The position numbers and the translations under genes were made by a program. DNA of 45,440 nt from VBDM01 sp035317085. GTDB lineage: Bacteria > Pseudomonadota > Gammaproteobacteria > Burkholderiales > SG8-39. The first letter of the stretch is position 1, and every line of letters begins with the position of its first letter. Below are positions 34,159-42,326 of the stretch, piece by piece. The stretch is taken from contig DATHHS010000039.1 in NCBI GenBank assembly GCA_035317085.1, positions 1 to 45,440 on the forward strand. The letters are read 5' to 3'. The notes beneath the pieces were generated by a model. The model was given only the letters and a program-made list of their open reading frames with translations. It ran no database searches and had not been told where the DNA came from.

Positions 34159-36488
34159 GGCCCCGCCGGAGCACGGCGATCCTCGTCTGGCTCGCGATCA
34201 TGGCGGCGAGCGCCTGGTGGACCGCGCGCCACGTGGCCTTCACCGCCGATTTGACGGCCTTTCTCCCCGCTTCGAGCGGCCGTCTCGAGCGGCTCCTCGT
34301 CGAGCAGCTGCGCGAAGGCGTAGCCTCCCGCACCATGCTGGTCGCGATCGAAGGCGGCGCGCCGCCCGAGCTCGCGCGCCTGTCCCGCGCGCTCGCGCGC
34401 GTACTCTCCGCCGACCGGCGCTTTGACTATGTCACGAACGGCGCGGCGGAATTCACTCGAGGCGCGCGCGATCTGGGATTGAAGCACCGCTATCTGCTGA
34501 GCCCGCAGGTGAATCCGGAGCGCTTCAGCGAAGCGTCGCTGGCCCGCGCGCTGCGCGAGAACCTCGAACGGCTGGCGACGCTCGAGGGAAGCGCGTTCAA
34601 GACGATGATCGCGAGCGATCCGACCGGCGAATTGCGCGGCCTCGCCGAGATCGCGGGCCAGGGTGCGCCGGCCTCGCAGCACGGCGTCTGGTTCTCGAGC
34701 GATGGCGCTCGCGCGCTCCTGCTTGCGCAGACCGCGGCCTCCGGAATGGACGCCGTGCGCCAGCAGGACGCGGCCGATGCCTTGTCGGGCGCCTTTCGAC
34801 TGACCGGCGCGGGCCCGGAATTTCACGTTTTGATCAGCGGGCCGGGCGTGTTCGCGGCGCGCACGCGCGCGGCGATCGAACACGACACCCGCTGGCTCAC
34901 CGGCGTCGCGGGTTCCCTGGTTCTCCTGATACTGGTCCTCGTCTACCGTTCGCCCGGCCCCGTGGCGCTCTCCGCGCTGCCGGTGCTGACGGGCCTGGTC
35001 GTGGGAGTCGCGGCAGTGGGCACGCTGTTCGGCACCGTTCACGGGATCACGCTCGCCTTCGGTGTGACCGTGATCGGCGAGGCGGTCGATTACCCGTCCT
35101 ACGTCTTCACGCAGCGCAAAGCCGGCGAATCGGTCCTCGATATCCTCGCCCGGGTCTGGCCGACCCTGCGCCTGGCGGTGCTCACCACGGTGTTCGGCTC
35201 GCTCGCGCTGCTGCTCTCCAGTCTCCAGGGCCTGTCGCAGCTCGGCGTCCTGTCGATGGCCGGGGTGCTCTCGGCGGGCCTGGTGACGCGCTGGGTCCTG
35301 CCCGCGCTCGCGCCGGGCCGGGGAGCGCCGCCGCCGCGCACGCTTCCCTTCAACCTGGTTCGCGCCGGGCTCGCGATGCGGCGCGCGGCCTGGGTCGTCT
35401 GGACGCTGCTCGTCCTGGCGCTGGCGGTCATCGCGGTGCGTCACGATCGCATCTGGGACGACGATCTCGGGCACCTGAGTCCATTGCCCGAATCGGCGCG
35501 CGAGCTGCACCAGAAGCTGAGCGCCGATCTGCACGCGCCGGACGTAGGCTATCTTCTGATCGCGTCGGCCGCGAGCCGCGAGGCGGTGCTCGAGAAAAGC
35601 GAGCGGCTCGCGGACGTTCTCCGGAGCTGGGTGGGCGAGGGCGCGCTGGGAGGCTTCGATCTGGCGGCGCGCTATCTGCCGAGCGCGAAGACTCAAGGAA
35701 GTCGCCGCGCCGCGCTGCCCGAAGCGCGGGAGCTGCACCGCTCGCTCGCCCGCGCGCTGCGAGGCTTGCCGTACCGCGCCGACGCCTTTGCGCCGTTCGA
35801 GCGCGACGTGGAGGCGGCACGGCTCGGACCTTTGCTCACGATCGAGGACCTGCGCGGCACCGGGCTCGACCTCAAGGTGCAGTCGCTGCTCGCCACCGGC
35901 GACGGCGAGTGGCATGCGCTCGTACCGCTGCGCGGCGTGCGCGACCCGGCGCGGCTGCGTTCGCTCGCCGAGCGCTTGCCCGAGGACGTGCGCGCGAGTT
36001 TCCTCGACCTCAAGGCGGAATCGGACCGGCTGATCGGCGGCTATCGCTCCCAGGCCCTGGCGCTCGCCGGCCTGGGCGCATTGGCGATTGCGCTGCTCTT
36101 GTGCTTCGGACTCCGCAGCCTGCGCAAGGCGCTACGAGTCATGCTGCCGGTCTACGCGGCGATCGCGATGACGGTCGCCGGCCTTGGGCTCCTCGGGATC
36201 GGTCTGTCGCTGTTCCACCTGGTTTCGCTGTTGCTCGTGCTCGGCATCGGTCTCAACTACGCGCTGTTTTTCAATCGGGCGGAACCTGGAACCGACAGCG
36301 AGCAGGGCACTTCGCTCGCCCTGTCGGTATGTTTCCTCACCACCTTCGCCGCGTTCGGCTGCCTGGCAACATCGCGCATCCCGGTGCTGTCGGCGATCGG
36401 GCTCACCGTGACCCTGGGCTGCGCCCTGTCGCTTCTGAATTCGATGGTGCTCGGCGGCGTGGGCATGCGGGCGCGCGAAGCGCGCTAG
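34155..36488 (+). CDS. MMPL/RND-family exporter
   Basis: This 777-residue inner-membrane exporter has two repeats of six transmembrane helices, each with a large periplasmic loop. The start is a GTG inside the LolA stop (GTGA). The first repeat has the proton-relay motif G-E-A-V-D-Y-P with D312; in the second repeat the corresponding motif reads GIGLNYALFF with N701 instead of Asp. It probably exports the lipid or pigment to the periplasm, where the LolA-like protein may receive it. It closes the 30.5-36.5 kb cluster; the aspS gene follows at 62 bases. Confidence 0.9.
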   Translation: MRPRRSTAILVWLAIMAASAWWTARHVAFTADLTAFLPASSGRLERLLVEQLREGVASRTMLVAIEGGAPPELARLSRALARVLSADRRFDYVTNGAAEFTRGARDLGLKHRYLLSPQVNPERFSEASLARALRENLERLATLEGSAFKTMIASDPTGELRGLAEIAGQGAPASQHGVWFSSDGARALLLAQTAASGMDAVRQQDAADALSGAFRLTGAGPEFHVLISGPGVFAARTRAAIEHDTRWLTGVAGSLVLLILVLVYRSPGPVALSALPVLTGLVVGVAAVGTLFGTVHGITLAFGVTVIGEAVDYPSYVFTQRKAGESVLDILARVWPTLRLAVLTTVFGSLALLLSSLQGLSQLGVLSMAGVLSAGLVTRWVLPALAPGRGAPPPRTLPFNLVRAGLAMRRAAWVVWTLLVLALAVIAVRHDRIWDDDLGHLSPLPESARELHQKLSADLHAPDVGYLLIASAASREAVLEKSERLADVLRSWVGEGALGGFDLAARYLPSAKTQGSRRAALPEARELHRSLARALRGLPYRADAFAPFERDVEAARLGPLLTIEDLRGTGLDLKVQSLLATGDGEWHALVPLRGVRDPARLRSLAERLPEDVRASFLDLKAESDRLIGGYRSQALALAGLGALAIALLLCFGLRSLRKALRVMLPVYAAIAMTVAGLGLLGIGLSLFHLVSLLLVLGIGLNYALFFNRAEPGTDSEQGTSLALSVCFLTTFAAFGCLATSRIPVLSAIGLTVTLGCALSLLNSMVLGGVGMRAREAR

Positions 36489-36535
36489 AGCTGGAGCGGG
36501 CGGCGATTTCCGCTCGGGAAACAGGATCGGTTTGC

Positions 36536-36541
36536 TATACT
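36536..36541 (+). promoter_or_regulatory. Candidate promoter -10 for aspS
   Basis: TATACT, preceded by TGC as an extended -10, ends only nine bases before the aspS ATG. Transcription would start within about three bases of the ATG, giving a nearly leaderless message. No ribosome-binding site lies in the C-rich bases before the ATG. Confidence 0.5.
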
Positions 36542-36550
36542 CCGCCCCCC

Positions 36551-38326
36551 ATGCGCACCCACTATTGCGGCAAGCTGAGCGCCGCGCTCCTAGGACAAAC
36601 CGTAACGCTCGCCGGCTGGGCGTACCGCCGCCGCGACCACGGCGGGGTGATTTTCATCGACCTGCGCGACCGCGAGGGTCTGGCGCAGGTGGTGTCGGAT
36701 CCCGATCGCAAGGAAACATTTGCGATCGCCGAGAAAATTCGCAACGAATACGTGCTGAAGGTGACCGGCGTGGTGCGCCGCCGTCCCGAAGGCACGACCA
36801 ACCCGAATATCGCGAGCGGCGAAGTGGAAGTGCTCGCGCACGACATCGAAATCCTCAACCCCTCGCTCACGCCGCCCTTCCAGCTCGACGACGAGCACCT
36901 CTCGGAGACCGTGCGCCTAACGCATCGCGTGATCGACCTGCGCCGCGAGACCATGCAGAAGAACCTCAAGCTGCGCTATCGCGTGGCGATGGCGGTGAGA
37001 AAATATCTCGACGAGCTCGGCTTCATCGACGTCGAGACGCCGATGCTCACGCGCTCGACGCCCGAGGGCGCGCGCGACTACCTCGTGCCCTCGCGCGTGC
37101 ATCCTGGAGAATTCTTCGCGCTGCCGCAATCGCCGCAACTGTTCAAGCAGCTCCTGATGATCGCGGGCTACGACCGTTACTACCAGATCACCAAGTGCTT
37201 CCGCGACGAGGACCTGCGCGCCGATCGCCAGCCGGAGTTCACCCAGATCGACTGCGAGACTTCGTTTCTAGACGAGACGGAGATACGCGCGATCTTCGAA
37301 GGCCTGATCCGGAGCGTGTTCAAAGAAGCTCTCGGCGTCGCACTTCCCGATCCGTTTCCGGTGATGAACTACGCGGAGGCGATACGCGACTACGGCTCGG
37401 ACAAGCCGGACCTGCGCGTGCCCCTGAAGCTCACCGAGCTGACCGAAGTGATGAAGTCGGTCGAGTTCAAGGTGTTTTCCGGGCCGGCGAACACGCCCGC
37501 CCACCGCGTGGCCGGCCTCCTGATTCCCAAGGGAGGAGAGCTCACGCGCGGAGAAATCGACACGTACACGGAATTCGTCGGCATCTACGGCGCGAAGGGC
37601 CTCGCCTGGATCAAGTTCAACGACATCGCCAAGGGCAGGGAAGGCATGCAGTCGCCGATCGTGAAGAACCTCTCGGACGTCGCGCTCTCGGCCATCGTCG
37701 ATCTCTCCGGCGCGAGGAACGGCGACCTCATGTTCTTCGGCGCCGGCAAGAACAAGATCGTCAACGACGCGCTCGGCGCACTGCGGGTGAAGATCGGCCA
37801 CGAAAAAGGCCATGCGCAGGCCGGATGGAAGCCGCTCTGGGTCGTGGACTTCCCGATGTTCGAATACGACGAAGAGGCCAAGCGCTGGAACGCGATGCAC
37901 CACCCGTTCACCGCGCCCAAGGACGGCCACGAGGACAAGCTCGCGGGCGATCCCGGCGCGGCGATCGCCAAGGCCTACGACATGGTGCTGAACGGCTCCG
38001 AAATCGGCGGTGGCTCGGTGCGCATACACCGCGAGGAAGTGCAGTCGAAGGTGTTCAGGGCGCTTTCGATAGACGCGGAAGAAGCCCGGCAGAAATTCGG
38101 CTTCCTGCTCGACGCGCTGCAGTACGGCGCGCCGCCGCACGGAGGCATCGCCTTCGGCCTCGATCGTATCGTCGCCATGATGGCGGGAACCGAATCGATC
38201 CGCGACGTCATCGCCTTTCCAAAAACCCAGCGCGCGCAAGACCTGCTCACGCAGGCACCTTCGCCCGTGGACGAGAAGCAGCTGCGCGAGTTGCACATCC
38301 GCTTGCGCAAGACGGAGGGCGCATGA
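36551..38326 (+). CDS. aspS: Aspartate-tRNA ligase
   Basis: This 591-residue class II aminoacyl-tRNA synthetase of the bacterial type opens MRTHYCGKLSAALLGQTV. It has an N-terminal OB-fold anticodon-binding domain (1-110), the catalytic core with motif 2 in FRDEDLRADRQPEFTQID, the GAD insertion (about 290-400) and motif 3 in GGIAFGLDRIVAMM. It charges tRNA(Asp), and may also charge tRNA(Asn) in bacteria lacking asparaginyl-tRNA synthetase; this cannot be decided from the sequence alone. The barstar-like gene starts in the stop codon (ATGA). Confidence 0.96.
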   Translation: MRTHYCGKLSAALLGQTVTLAGWAYRRRDHGGVIFIDLRDREGLAQVVSDPDRKETFAIAEKIRNEYVLKVTGVVRRRPEGTTNPNIASGEVEVLAHDIEILNPSLTPPFQLDDEHLSETVRLTHRVIDLRRETMQKNLKLRYRVAMAVRKYLDELGFIDVETPMLTRSTPEGARDYLVPSRVHPGEFFALPQSPQLFKQLLMIAGYDRYYQITKCFRDEDLRADRQPEFTQIDCETSFLDETEIRAIFEGLIRSVFKEALGVALPDPFPVMNYAEAIRDYGSDKPDLRVPLKLTELTEVMKSVEFKVFSGPANTPAHRVAGLLIPKGGELTRGEIDTYTEFVGIYGAKGLAWIKFNDIAKGREGMQSPIVKNLSDVALSAIVDLSGARNGDLMFFGAGKNKIVNDALGALRVKIGHEKGHAQAGWKPLWVVDFPMFEYDEEAKRWNAMHHPFTAPKDGHEDKLAGDPGAAIAKAYDMVLNGSEIGGGSVRIHREEVQSKVFRALSIDAEEARQKFGFLLDALQYGAPPHGGIAFGLDRIVAMMAGTESIRDVIAFPKTQRAQDLLTQAPSPVDEKQLRELHIRLRKTEGA

Positions 38327-38757
38327 AAGCCGAATGGGTCAAGGACGCGTCGAAGGCGGGCGTTTTCCGGCTCTCCGCCGATGCGCGCGAGCTTGCGGGC
38401 GCCGCAGCCGCCGCGGGACTGATGGTCGTCTACGTGGACATCCACCACGCGCACGACAGGGAAGATTTCCTTGCCGAGGTCTCGCGGGCACTGCGCTTTC
38501 CGGAGAAGCTCTCAGCCGACTGGAATGTCTTTGCCGGCGGACTCAAGGACCTGTCGTGGATCCCCGCCAAGGGCTGGGTGGTGATCCTCGAGAAGAGCAA
38601 GCACTTCTGCGGCGGCCATGGCCACGAGGCGACGGAAGCGCTGGACGCGATGGAGGCGGCCGCAGTGCACTGGCGCGGCCAGGGCAAGCCCTTCTGGACG
38701 CTGATCGGCGGGCCGGACGGCTGGAAATCCGGCTGGCCGGACATGCCCTCGGCCTAG
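38323..38757 (+). CDS. Barstar-family (RNase inhibitor-like) protein
   Basis: This 144-residue protein starts at the ATG overlapping the aspS stop. Its centre, LSADWNVFAGGLKDLSWIPAKG, carries the barstar pattern of a central Asn/Trp-rich turn with a short helix. Barstar proteins bind and block barnase-type RNases; no RNase gene lies beside it, so a solitary role, such as a regulator of another enzyme, is possible. It ends 4 bases before the proposed nudB start. Confidence 0.72.
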   Translation: MKAEWVKDASKAGVFRLSADARELAGAAAAAGLMVVYVDIHHAHDREDFLAEVSRALRFPEKLSADWNVFAGGLKDLSWIPAKGWVVILEKSKHFCGGHGHEATEALDAMEAAAVHWRGQGKPFWTLIGGPDGWKSGWPDMPSA

Positions 38758-38761
38758 CCCG

Positions 38762-39226
38762 CTGGCGCCCGTCTACAAAATTCCCCGCTCGGTCCTGGTG
38801 GTGATCCACACGCCGGACCTGCAGGTGCTGATGATGCAGCGCGCCGGCTGGCCGGAATTCTGGCAGTCGGTTACGGGAAGCGTGGCGCACGAAGACGAGC
38901 CCTTGCACGACACGGCGATCCGCGAAGTTCGCGAGGAGACCGGGCTCGATGCGACCCTGTACGAGCTGCGCGACTGGGGCATCGAGAACCGCTTCGAGAT
39001 TTTCAGGAAACACCTGAGCCGTTACGCTCCGGGAGTCACGCACAATCTCGAGCACGTCTTCAGCCTCGCGGTGCCGACGGGCACGCTCGTCACCATAGAT
39101 CCCTCCGAGCATCTCGCCTGGAAGTGGCTGCCCTGGCGCGAGGCGGCGGCGCTCACCATCTCCTGGACCAACCGCGACGCGATCCTCGCCCTCCCGAAAA
39201 AACAGGCCGGCGTCAGCGCGCGGTAA
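38762..39226 (+). CDS. nudB: Dihydroneopterin triphosphate diphosphatase (Nudix)
   Basis: This 154-residue Nudix hydrolase removes pyrophosphate from dihydroneopterin triphosphate in folate biosynthesis. The conserved N-terminus YKIPRSVLVVIH lies upstream of every ATG, GTG or TTG in the frame; the only candidate is a CTG at 38762 (the first accepted start would be GTG at 38798, which would drop this part). The Nudix box is G-S-V-A-H-E-D-E-P-L-H-D-T-A-I-R-E-V-R-E-E-T-G, with one more residue in the first loop than usual. Later come EHVFSLAVP and EHLAWKWLP, typical of NudB. It follows aspS and the barstar-like gene, as in many betaproteobacteria. Confidence 0.85.
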   Translation: MAPVYKIPRSVLVVIHTPDLQVLMMQRAGWPEFWQSVTGSVAHEDEPLHDTAIREVREETGLDATLYELRDWGIENRFEIFRKHLSRYAPGVTHNLEHVFSLAVPTGTLVTIDPSEHLAWKWLPWREAAALTISWTNRDAILALPKKQAGVSAR

Positions 39227-39272
39227 GGGTCCGCGGCTTGCGGCGAAATAAGCCTTGCTGCATGCTGTTGGC

Positions 39273-39860
39273 ATGTCAGCGACCGCTGCGCGCTTCGGCG
39301 CCGCTTTCTCGTTCGCGCTCGCGCTCGCCGCCGCGCCGGGCCTCGTGCGCGCCGCCGCCGATGAAATCGAAGCCCACGTCGAGCGGCAGGGAGAATTCAT
39401 CGTGTGCGACGCGTCGGTCCTGATGCAGGTCGACCCGCGAATCGCCTGGGACGTGCTCTCGGACTACAACGGTCTCGCCCGATTCATCCCGGACATGAAA
39501 AGCTCGCGCGTCGTGTCGCGCGACGGCAACCGCGTCCTGGTCGAGCAGAAGGGCGCGTTCGGATTTTTCTTCTACCGTCAGGCCGTCGACGTGACGCTCG
39601 AGGTGCTGGAGCAGCCGCCGCTCAGGATAGACGCACACCGGATCGCGGGGAACATCAAGGCTCTGGAGACCCGCTACGAGCTCGGTGTTTCGGATGCAGG
39701 AGTCAAGCTCACCTATACCGGGCGCTTCATACCGGATTTCTCCGTGCCGCCCCTGTTCGGCATGCCGATGGTGCGAAGGATCGTCGAGCGCAGGTTCCGC
39801 GCCATGGCCGAGGAAATCGAGCGGCGCGACGCGCTCGTCCGGAGCGCGCCCAAGCCGTAA
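39273..39860 (+). CDS. SRPBCC (START-like) domain protein, exported
   Basis: This 195-residue protein has an N-terminal signal (MSATAARFGAAFSFALALAAAPGLVRAA) and then an SRPBCC cyclase/coenzyme Q-binding-like fold: DPRIAWDVLSDYNGLARFIPDM, a hydrophobic beta core and a long C-terminal helix (MVRRIVERRFRAMAEEIERR). The fold binds hydrophobic small molecules. The ligand is unknown. The signal suggests periplasmic location. It ends 135 bases before the porin gene's end, with which it is convergent. Confidence 0.75.
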   Translation: MSATAARFGAAFSFALALAAAPGLVRAAADEIEAHVERQGEFIVCDASVLMQVDPRIAWDVLSDYNGLARFIPDMKSSRVVSRDGNRVLVEQKGAFGFFFYRQAVDVTLEVLEQPPLRIDAHRIAGNIKALETRYELGVSDAGVKLTYTGRFIPDFSVPPLFGMPMVRRIVERRFRAMAEEIERRDALVRSAPKP

Positions 39861-39907
39861 AGGTCGTTATGACGCGCGAAGTGAAGCGCGTCGGTCAGGA
39901 AGGCATA

Positions 39908-39935
39908 CGAAGGATCTGCCGAGGCAGACCCTTCG
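39908..39935. terminator. Hairpin between convergent SRPBCC and porin genes
   Basis: CGAAGGATCTGCC (39908-39920) pairs with GGCAGACCCTTCG (39923-39935) with one mismatch and a tiny loop. It is one of two stems in this 135-base gap. Confidence 0.6.
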
Positions 39936-39958
39936 GAGATGCGTGACGCGGAGCGGGA

Positions 39959-39981
39959 CTGCCGGGACGCTGGCCCGGCAG
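39959..39981. terminator. Hairpin after the porin gene
   Basis: CTGCCGGG and CCCGGCAG form a perfect 8-bp stem with loop ACGCTGG, 14 bases after the porin stop on the minus strand. Confidence 0.6.
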
Positions 39982-39995
39982 CTGCTCCGTAGAGA

Positions 39996-41135
39996 TCAGA
40001 ACTTGTAGATGCCCTGCAAGCCCAACGTCATCAGGCTCTTGCTGGTCGTGCCGTCCGAATTGACGAACACGGCGTTGTTGGCCTGGTCCCTGCGGACTTC
40101 GCCACGCAACTCGACGCTACTGGTCGGCATATACGCAAGCGTCACGGTTCCTTCCCTGTACTTCACGCCTGTAGGAGCGGTGTTGAAGTGAAAGCCGTTC
40201 TTGTCGTCGAACATCTCGGCACGCGCCGTCGCACGCCATTGGGAGTTAAGCGTGTAGGTGAAGTAGCCCGCAGCTCCGTTGTACTTCGCCTTCCCGACGG
40301 CGGTGTTGTCCTGCGTGACATACAGGACCTCGGCGCCTACGCTCATCGAGTTGCTGATGATGTAGTTGGCGACCGCATCGATCATGTCGCGCGTACCCTG
40401 CGGACCGGTTCCGGTTTGTGTCCCGCCCGGTGCGCCGGCCACGCCCGCTGCAGCAGACTCCTGGCCGAAGTAGCCGGTGACCGTGACGGTCAGCGGCTTG
40501 AGAGGGTTGAGCGTCGCGCCGAGCTCGAGCGTCTTGCCCTTGTTGCCGTCGGTGAGCTGATCCCAGCCGTTGTTGACGCCGCCGTAGAGCGTGATCGTGT
40601 CGGTCGGGGCATAGCTCGCGCGCACGCCAGTGTGCGTCAGTGGCACCGCGGTGAACAGGATCGAGCGCGAAAAGTTCAGGTTACCCGTGCTCGCGATCAC
40701 CTCGGTCCCTGCGAGCGTCGTGAACTTGCCCGCCATCAGGGTAAGGGCCCCGGTGGCATACTGCCCGTAGGCTTGGGTGAGATCGAAGGTGGACGCAGTT
40801 GTTTCGGGGAAGGAGTGGATCAGCTGGGCGTCCGACCCCGCGGTGATATTGACCAGGCCGCCGAATCCTTCCTTCGGCGTTTTGGAGACGGTCAGGCCGA
40901 ATTGGTGAAGGCTGAAGGAGTTGTTCTGCGAATCGAATGCCCGATCCGTGAATCCCCCGGGTGCGCCGATATTCCTGTTGGCGTAGGAATAGCCGGCATC
41001 GATATACCCGCTCACGCTGACGCCCGAGGCGTCGAGTACCTGACTGAGCGTGGGGACCCTGGCTTGTTGAGCCAGTGCCGTCGCGGGCGCCGCGAAAGCG
41101 GCGGAAACTGCGGATGCGATCAGAAGCTTTTTCAT
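39996..41135 (-). CDS. Outer-membrane beta-barrel porin
   Basis: This 379-residue porin has a signal peptide ending ATALAQQA and a barrel of amphipathic strands; it ends with the Phe of GIYKF, the C-terminal residue used for outer-membrane assembly. The opening SGYIDAGYSYANRN and the NFSRSILFTAVPLTHTGVRASYAPTDTITLYGG segment resemble the BBP2/OmpL-like porin family rather than classic Gram-negative trimeric porins. An internal Gly/Thr-rich loop (about 230-250) is likely an extracellular loop. AGGA sits near the ATG. A long 434-base region upstream suggests regulated expression. The substrate is not known. Confidence 0.87.
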   Translation of the reverse strand: MKKLLIASAVSAAFAAPATALAQQARVPTLSQVLDASGVSVSGYIDAGYSYANRNIGAPGGFTDRAFDSQNNSFSLHQFGLTVSKTPKEGFGGLVNITAGSDAQLIHSFPETTASTFDLTQAYGQYATGALTLMAGKFTTLAGTEVIASTGNLNFSRSILFTAVPLTHTGVRASYAPTDTITLYGGVNNGWDQLTDGNKGKTLELGATLNPLKPLTVTVTGYFGQESAAAGVAGAPGGTQTGTGPQGTRDMIDAVANYIISNSMSVGAEVLYVTQDNTAVGKAKYNGAAGYFTYTLNSQWRATARAEMFDDKNGFHFNTAPTGVKYREGTVTLAYMPTSSVELRGEVRRDQANNAVFVNSDGTTSKSLMTLGLQGIYKF

Positions 41136-41569
41136 GTAGAGAGTCCTTTCTTGGTAGGGGGAAATTAATCGACTGCTTTTTGTTTGCGCTTGTAGGTTTC
41201 AACTTCAGTACTGCCGGGCTTGCTCGATCAGCCGGGGTCGTATCGGACTCATCGCCCGAAACGCCCTCCCCCTTTTTCTGCCCGTCCCGACCAACGTGAC
41301 TCCGGTTCGCGCGCGCCGCGCCCCTCTAGAAATGTGAAAAATTACCGGGGCCGTATTTCCGGCGCCCGCAAGCTTAGACCAAAAGTCGTTTTTTTCCAAC
41401 TGCAATTTTTCACGCGGGAGCCGCGGCCGTCCGGGCCGGTGCGCTTTGCGCGTGGGCTGCTATGATGTAAGTTCGCTCGCGCCGCTGGGCCCGAACGAAT
41501 GCAGCTGCACCTCCGGCAAATGCTGAAACCCACAGGCGTGCTCCGACTCCAACGCGCGGGAAGTCCGGC
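41136..41569. other. Long upstream region shared by the porin and EEP nuclease genes
   Basis: No gene is supported in these 434 bases apart from a possible 24-codon leader frame at 41499-41573. An inverted pair GTGAAAAATT (41334-41343) and AATTTTTCAC (41404-41413) brackets an AT-rich stretch with a run of seven T. TATGAT at 41461-41466, preceded by TGC, is a candidate -10 for the plus-strand gene. The minus strand must carry the porin promoter; no clear -35/-10 pair was found there. Confidence 0.5.
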
Positions 41570-42316
41570 GTGAATTTGCACGTCGCCACCTACAACATTC
41601 ACAAGGGCTTCTCGCAGTTCAACCGCCGCATGATGATCCACGAGCTGCGCGATCATCTGCGCTTGCTCGACGCCGACATCATCTTCCTGCAGGAAGTGCA
41701 GGGACAGCACCGCCGCCATGCCGCGCGCTTCGATGACTGGCCCGACGAACCTCAATACGAATTCCTCGCCCACGAAGTGTGGAAGGACTACGCCTACGGC
41801 CGCAACGCCGTGTACGACCACGGCCATCACGGCAACGCCATCCTCAGCCGCTACCCGATCGTGCGCGCCGAAAATCAGGACGTGTCGAGCCACCGCCGCG
41901 AGCGTCGTGGCCTCCTGCATTGCGAGATCGCGATCCCGGGGCTCGACGAGCCGCTACACTGCGTCTGCCTGCACCTCGCGCTGCACGAGCGGGGCCGGCG
42001 CCACCAGGTGGGCGCGCTGATCGACCGGGTCAATCGCGAAGTCCCGTGGCGCGCGCCGCTCCTTGTCGCGGGCGACTTCAACGATTGGCGCAACCTCGCC
42101 GGCCGCCGCCTCGCCGATGCGCTCGGCCTGCAGGAAGCGCTCGCCGACCATTGGGGCAGGCCCGCACGCAGTTTTCCGAGCGCGTTTCCGATGCTGCGCC
42201 TGGACCGCATCTACGTGCGCGGTTTCCGCGTGAATCAAACCGAAATCCACCGCGGTCCCTCGTGGTCGCGCCTGTCCGACCACGCAGCGCTCTCGGCTCG
42301 CCTGCAGATCGGTTGA
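41570..42316 (+). CDS. Endonuclease/exonuclease/phosphatase (EEP) family protein
   Basis: This 248-residue EEP-fold protein starts at a GTG at 41570, behind GGAAG. The catalytic pattern is complete: N9 in ATYNIHKG, the metal Glu in IFLQEVQG, GHHGNA, the AGDFNDW metal/catalytic segment, and the C-terminal SDHAALS His. It has no signal peptide. It sits directly before clsB, with 10 bases between, in the usual betaproteobacterial order. The substrate (DNA, RNA or phospholipid) is not fixed; the clsB linkage may favour a membrane-lipid role, which is inference only. Confidence 0.87.
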   Translation: MNLHVATYNIHKGFSQFNRRMMIHELRDHLRLLDADIIFLQEVQGQHRRHAARFDDWPDEPQYEFLAHEVWKDYAYGRNAVYDHGHHGNAILSRYPIVRAENQDVSSHRRERRGLLHCEIAIPGLDEPLHCVCLHLALHERGRRHQVGALIDRVNREVPWRAPLLVAGDFNDWRNLAGRRLADALGLQEALADHWGRPARSFPSAFPMLRLDRIYVRGFRVNQTEIHRGPSWSRLSDHAALSARLQIG

Positions 42317-42326
42317 GTTCGCCCGC

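Noticed and set aside
41136..41569. Insertion sequence ends suggested by the inverted pair at 41334 and 41404
   Set aside because: The pair is only 10 bases, the interval is 60 bases and no transposase fragment or target duplication was seen.
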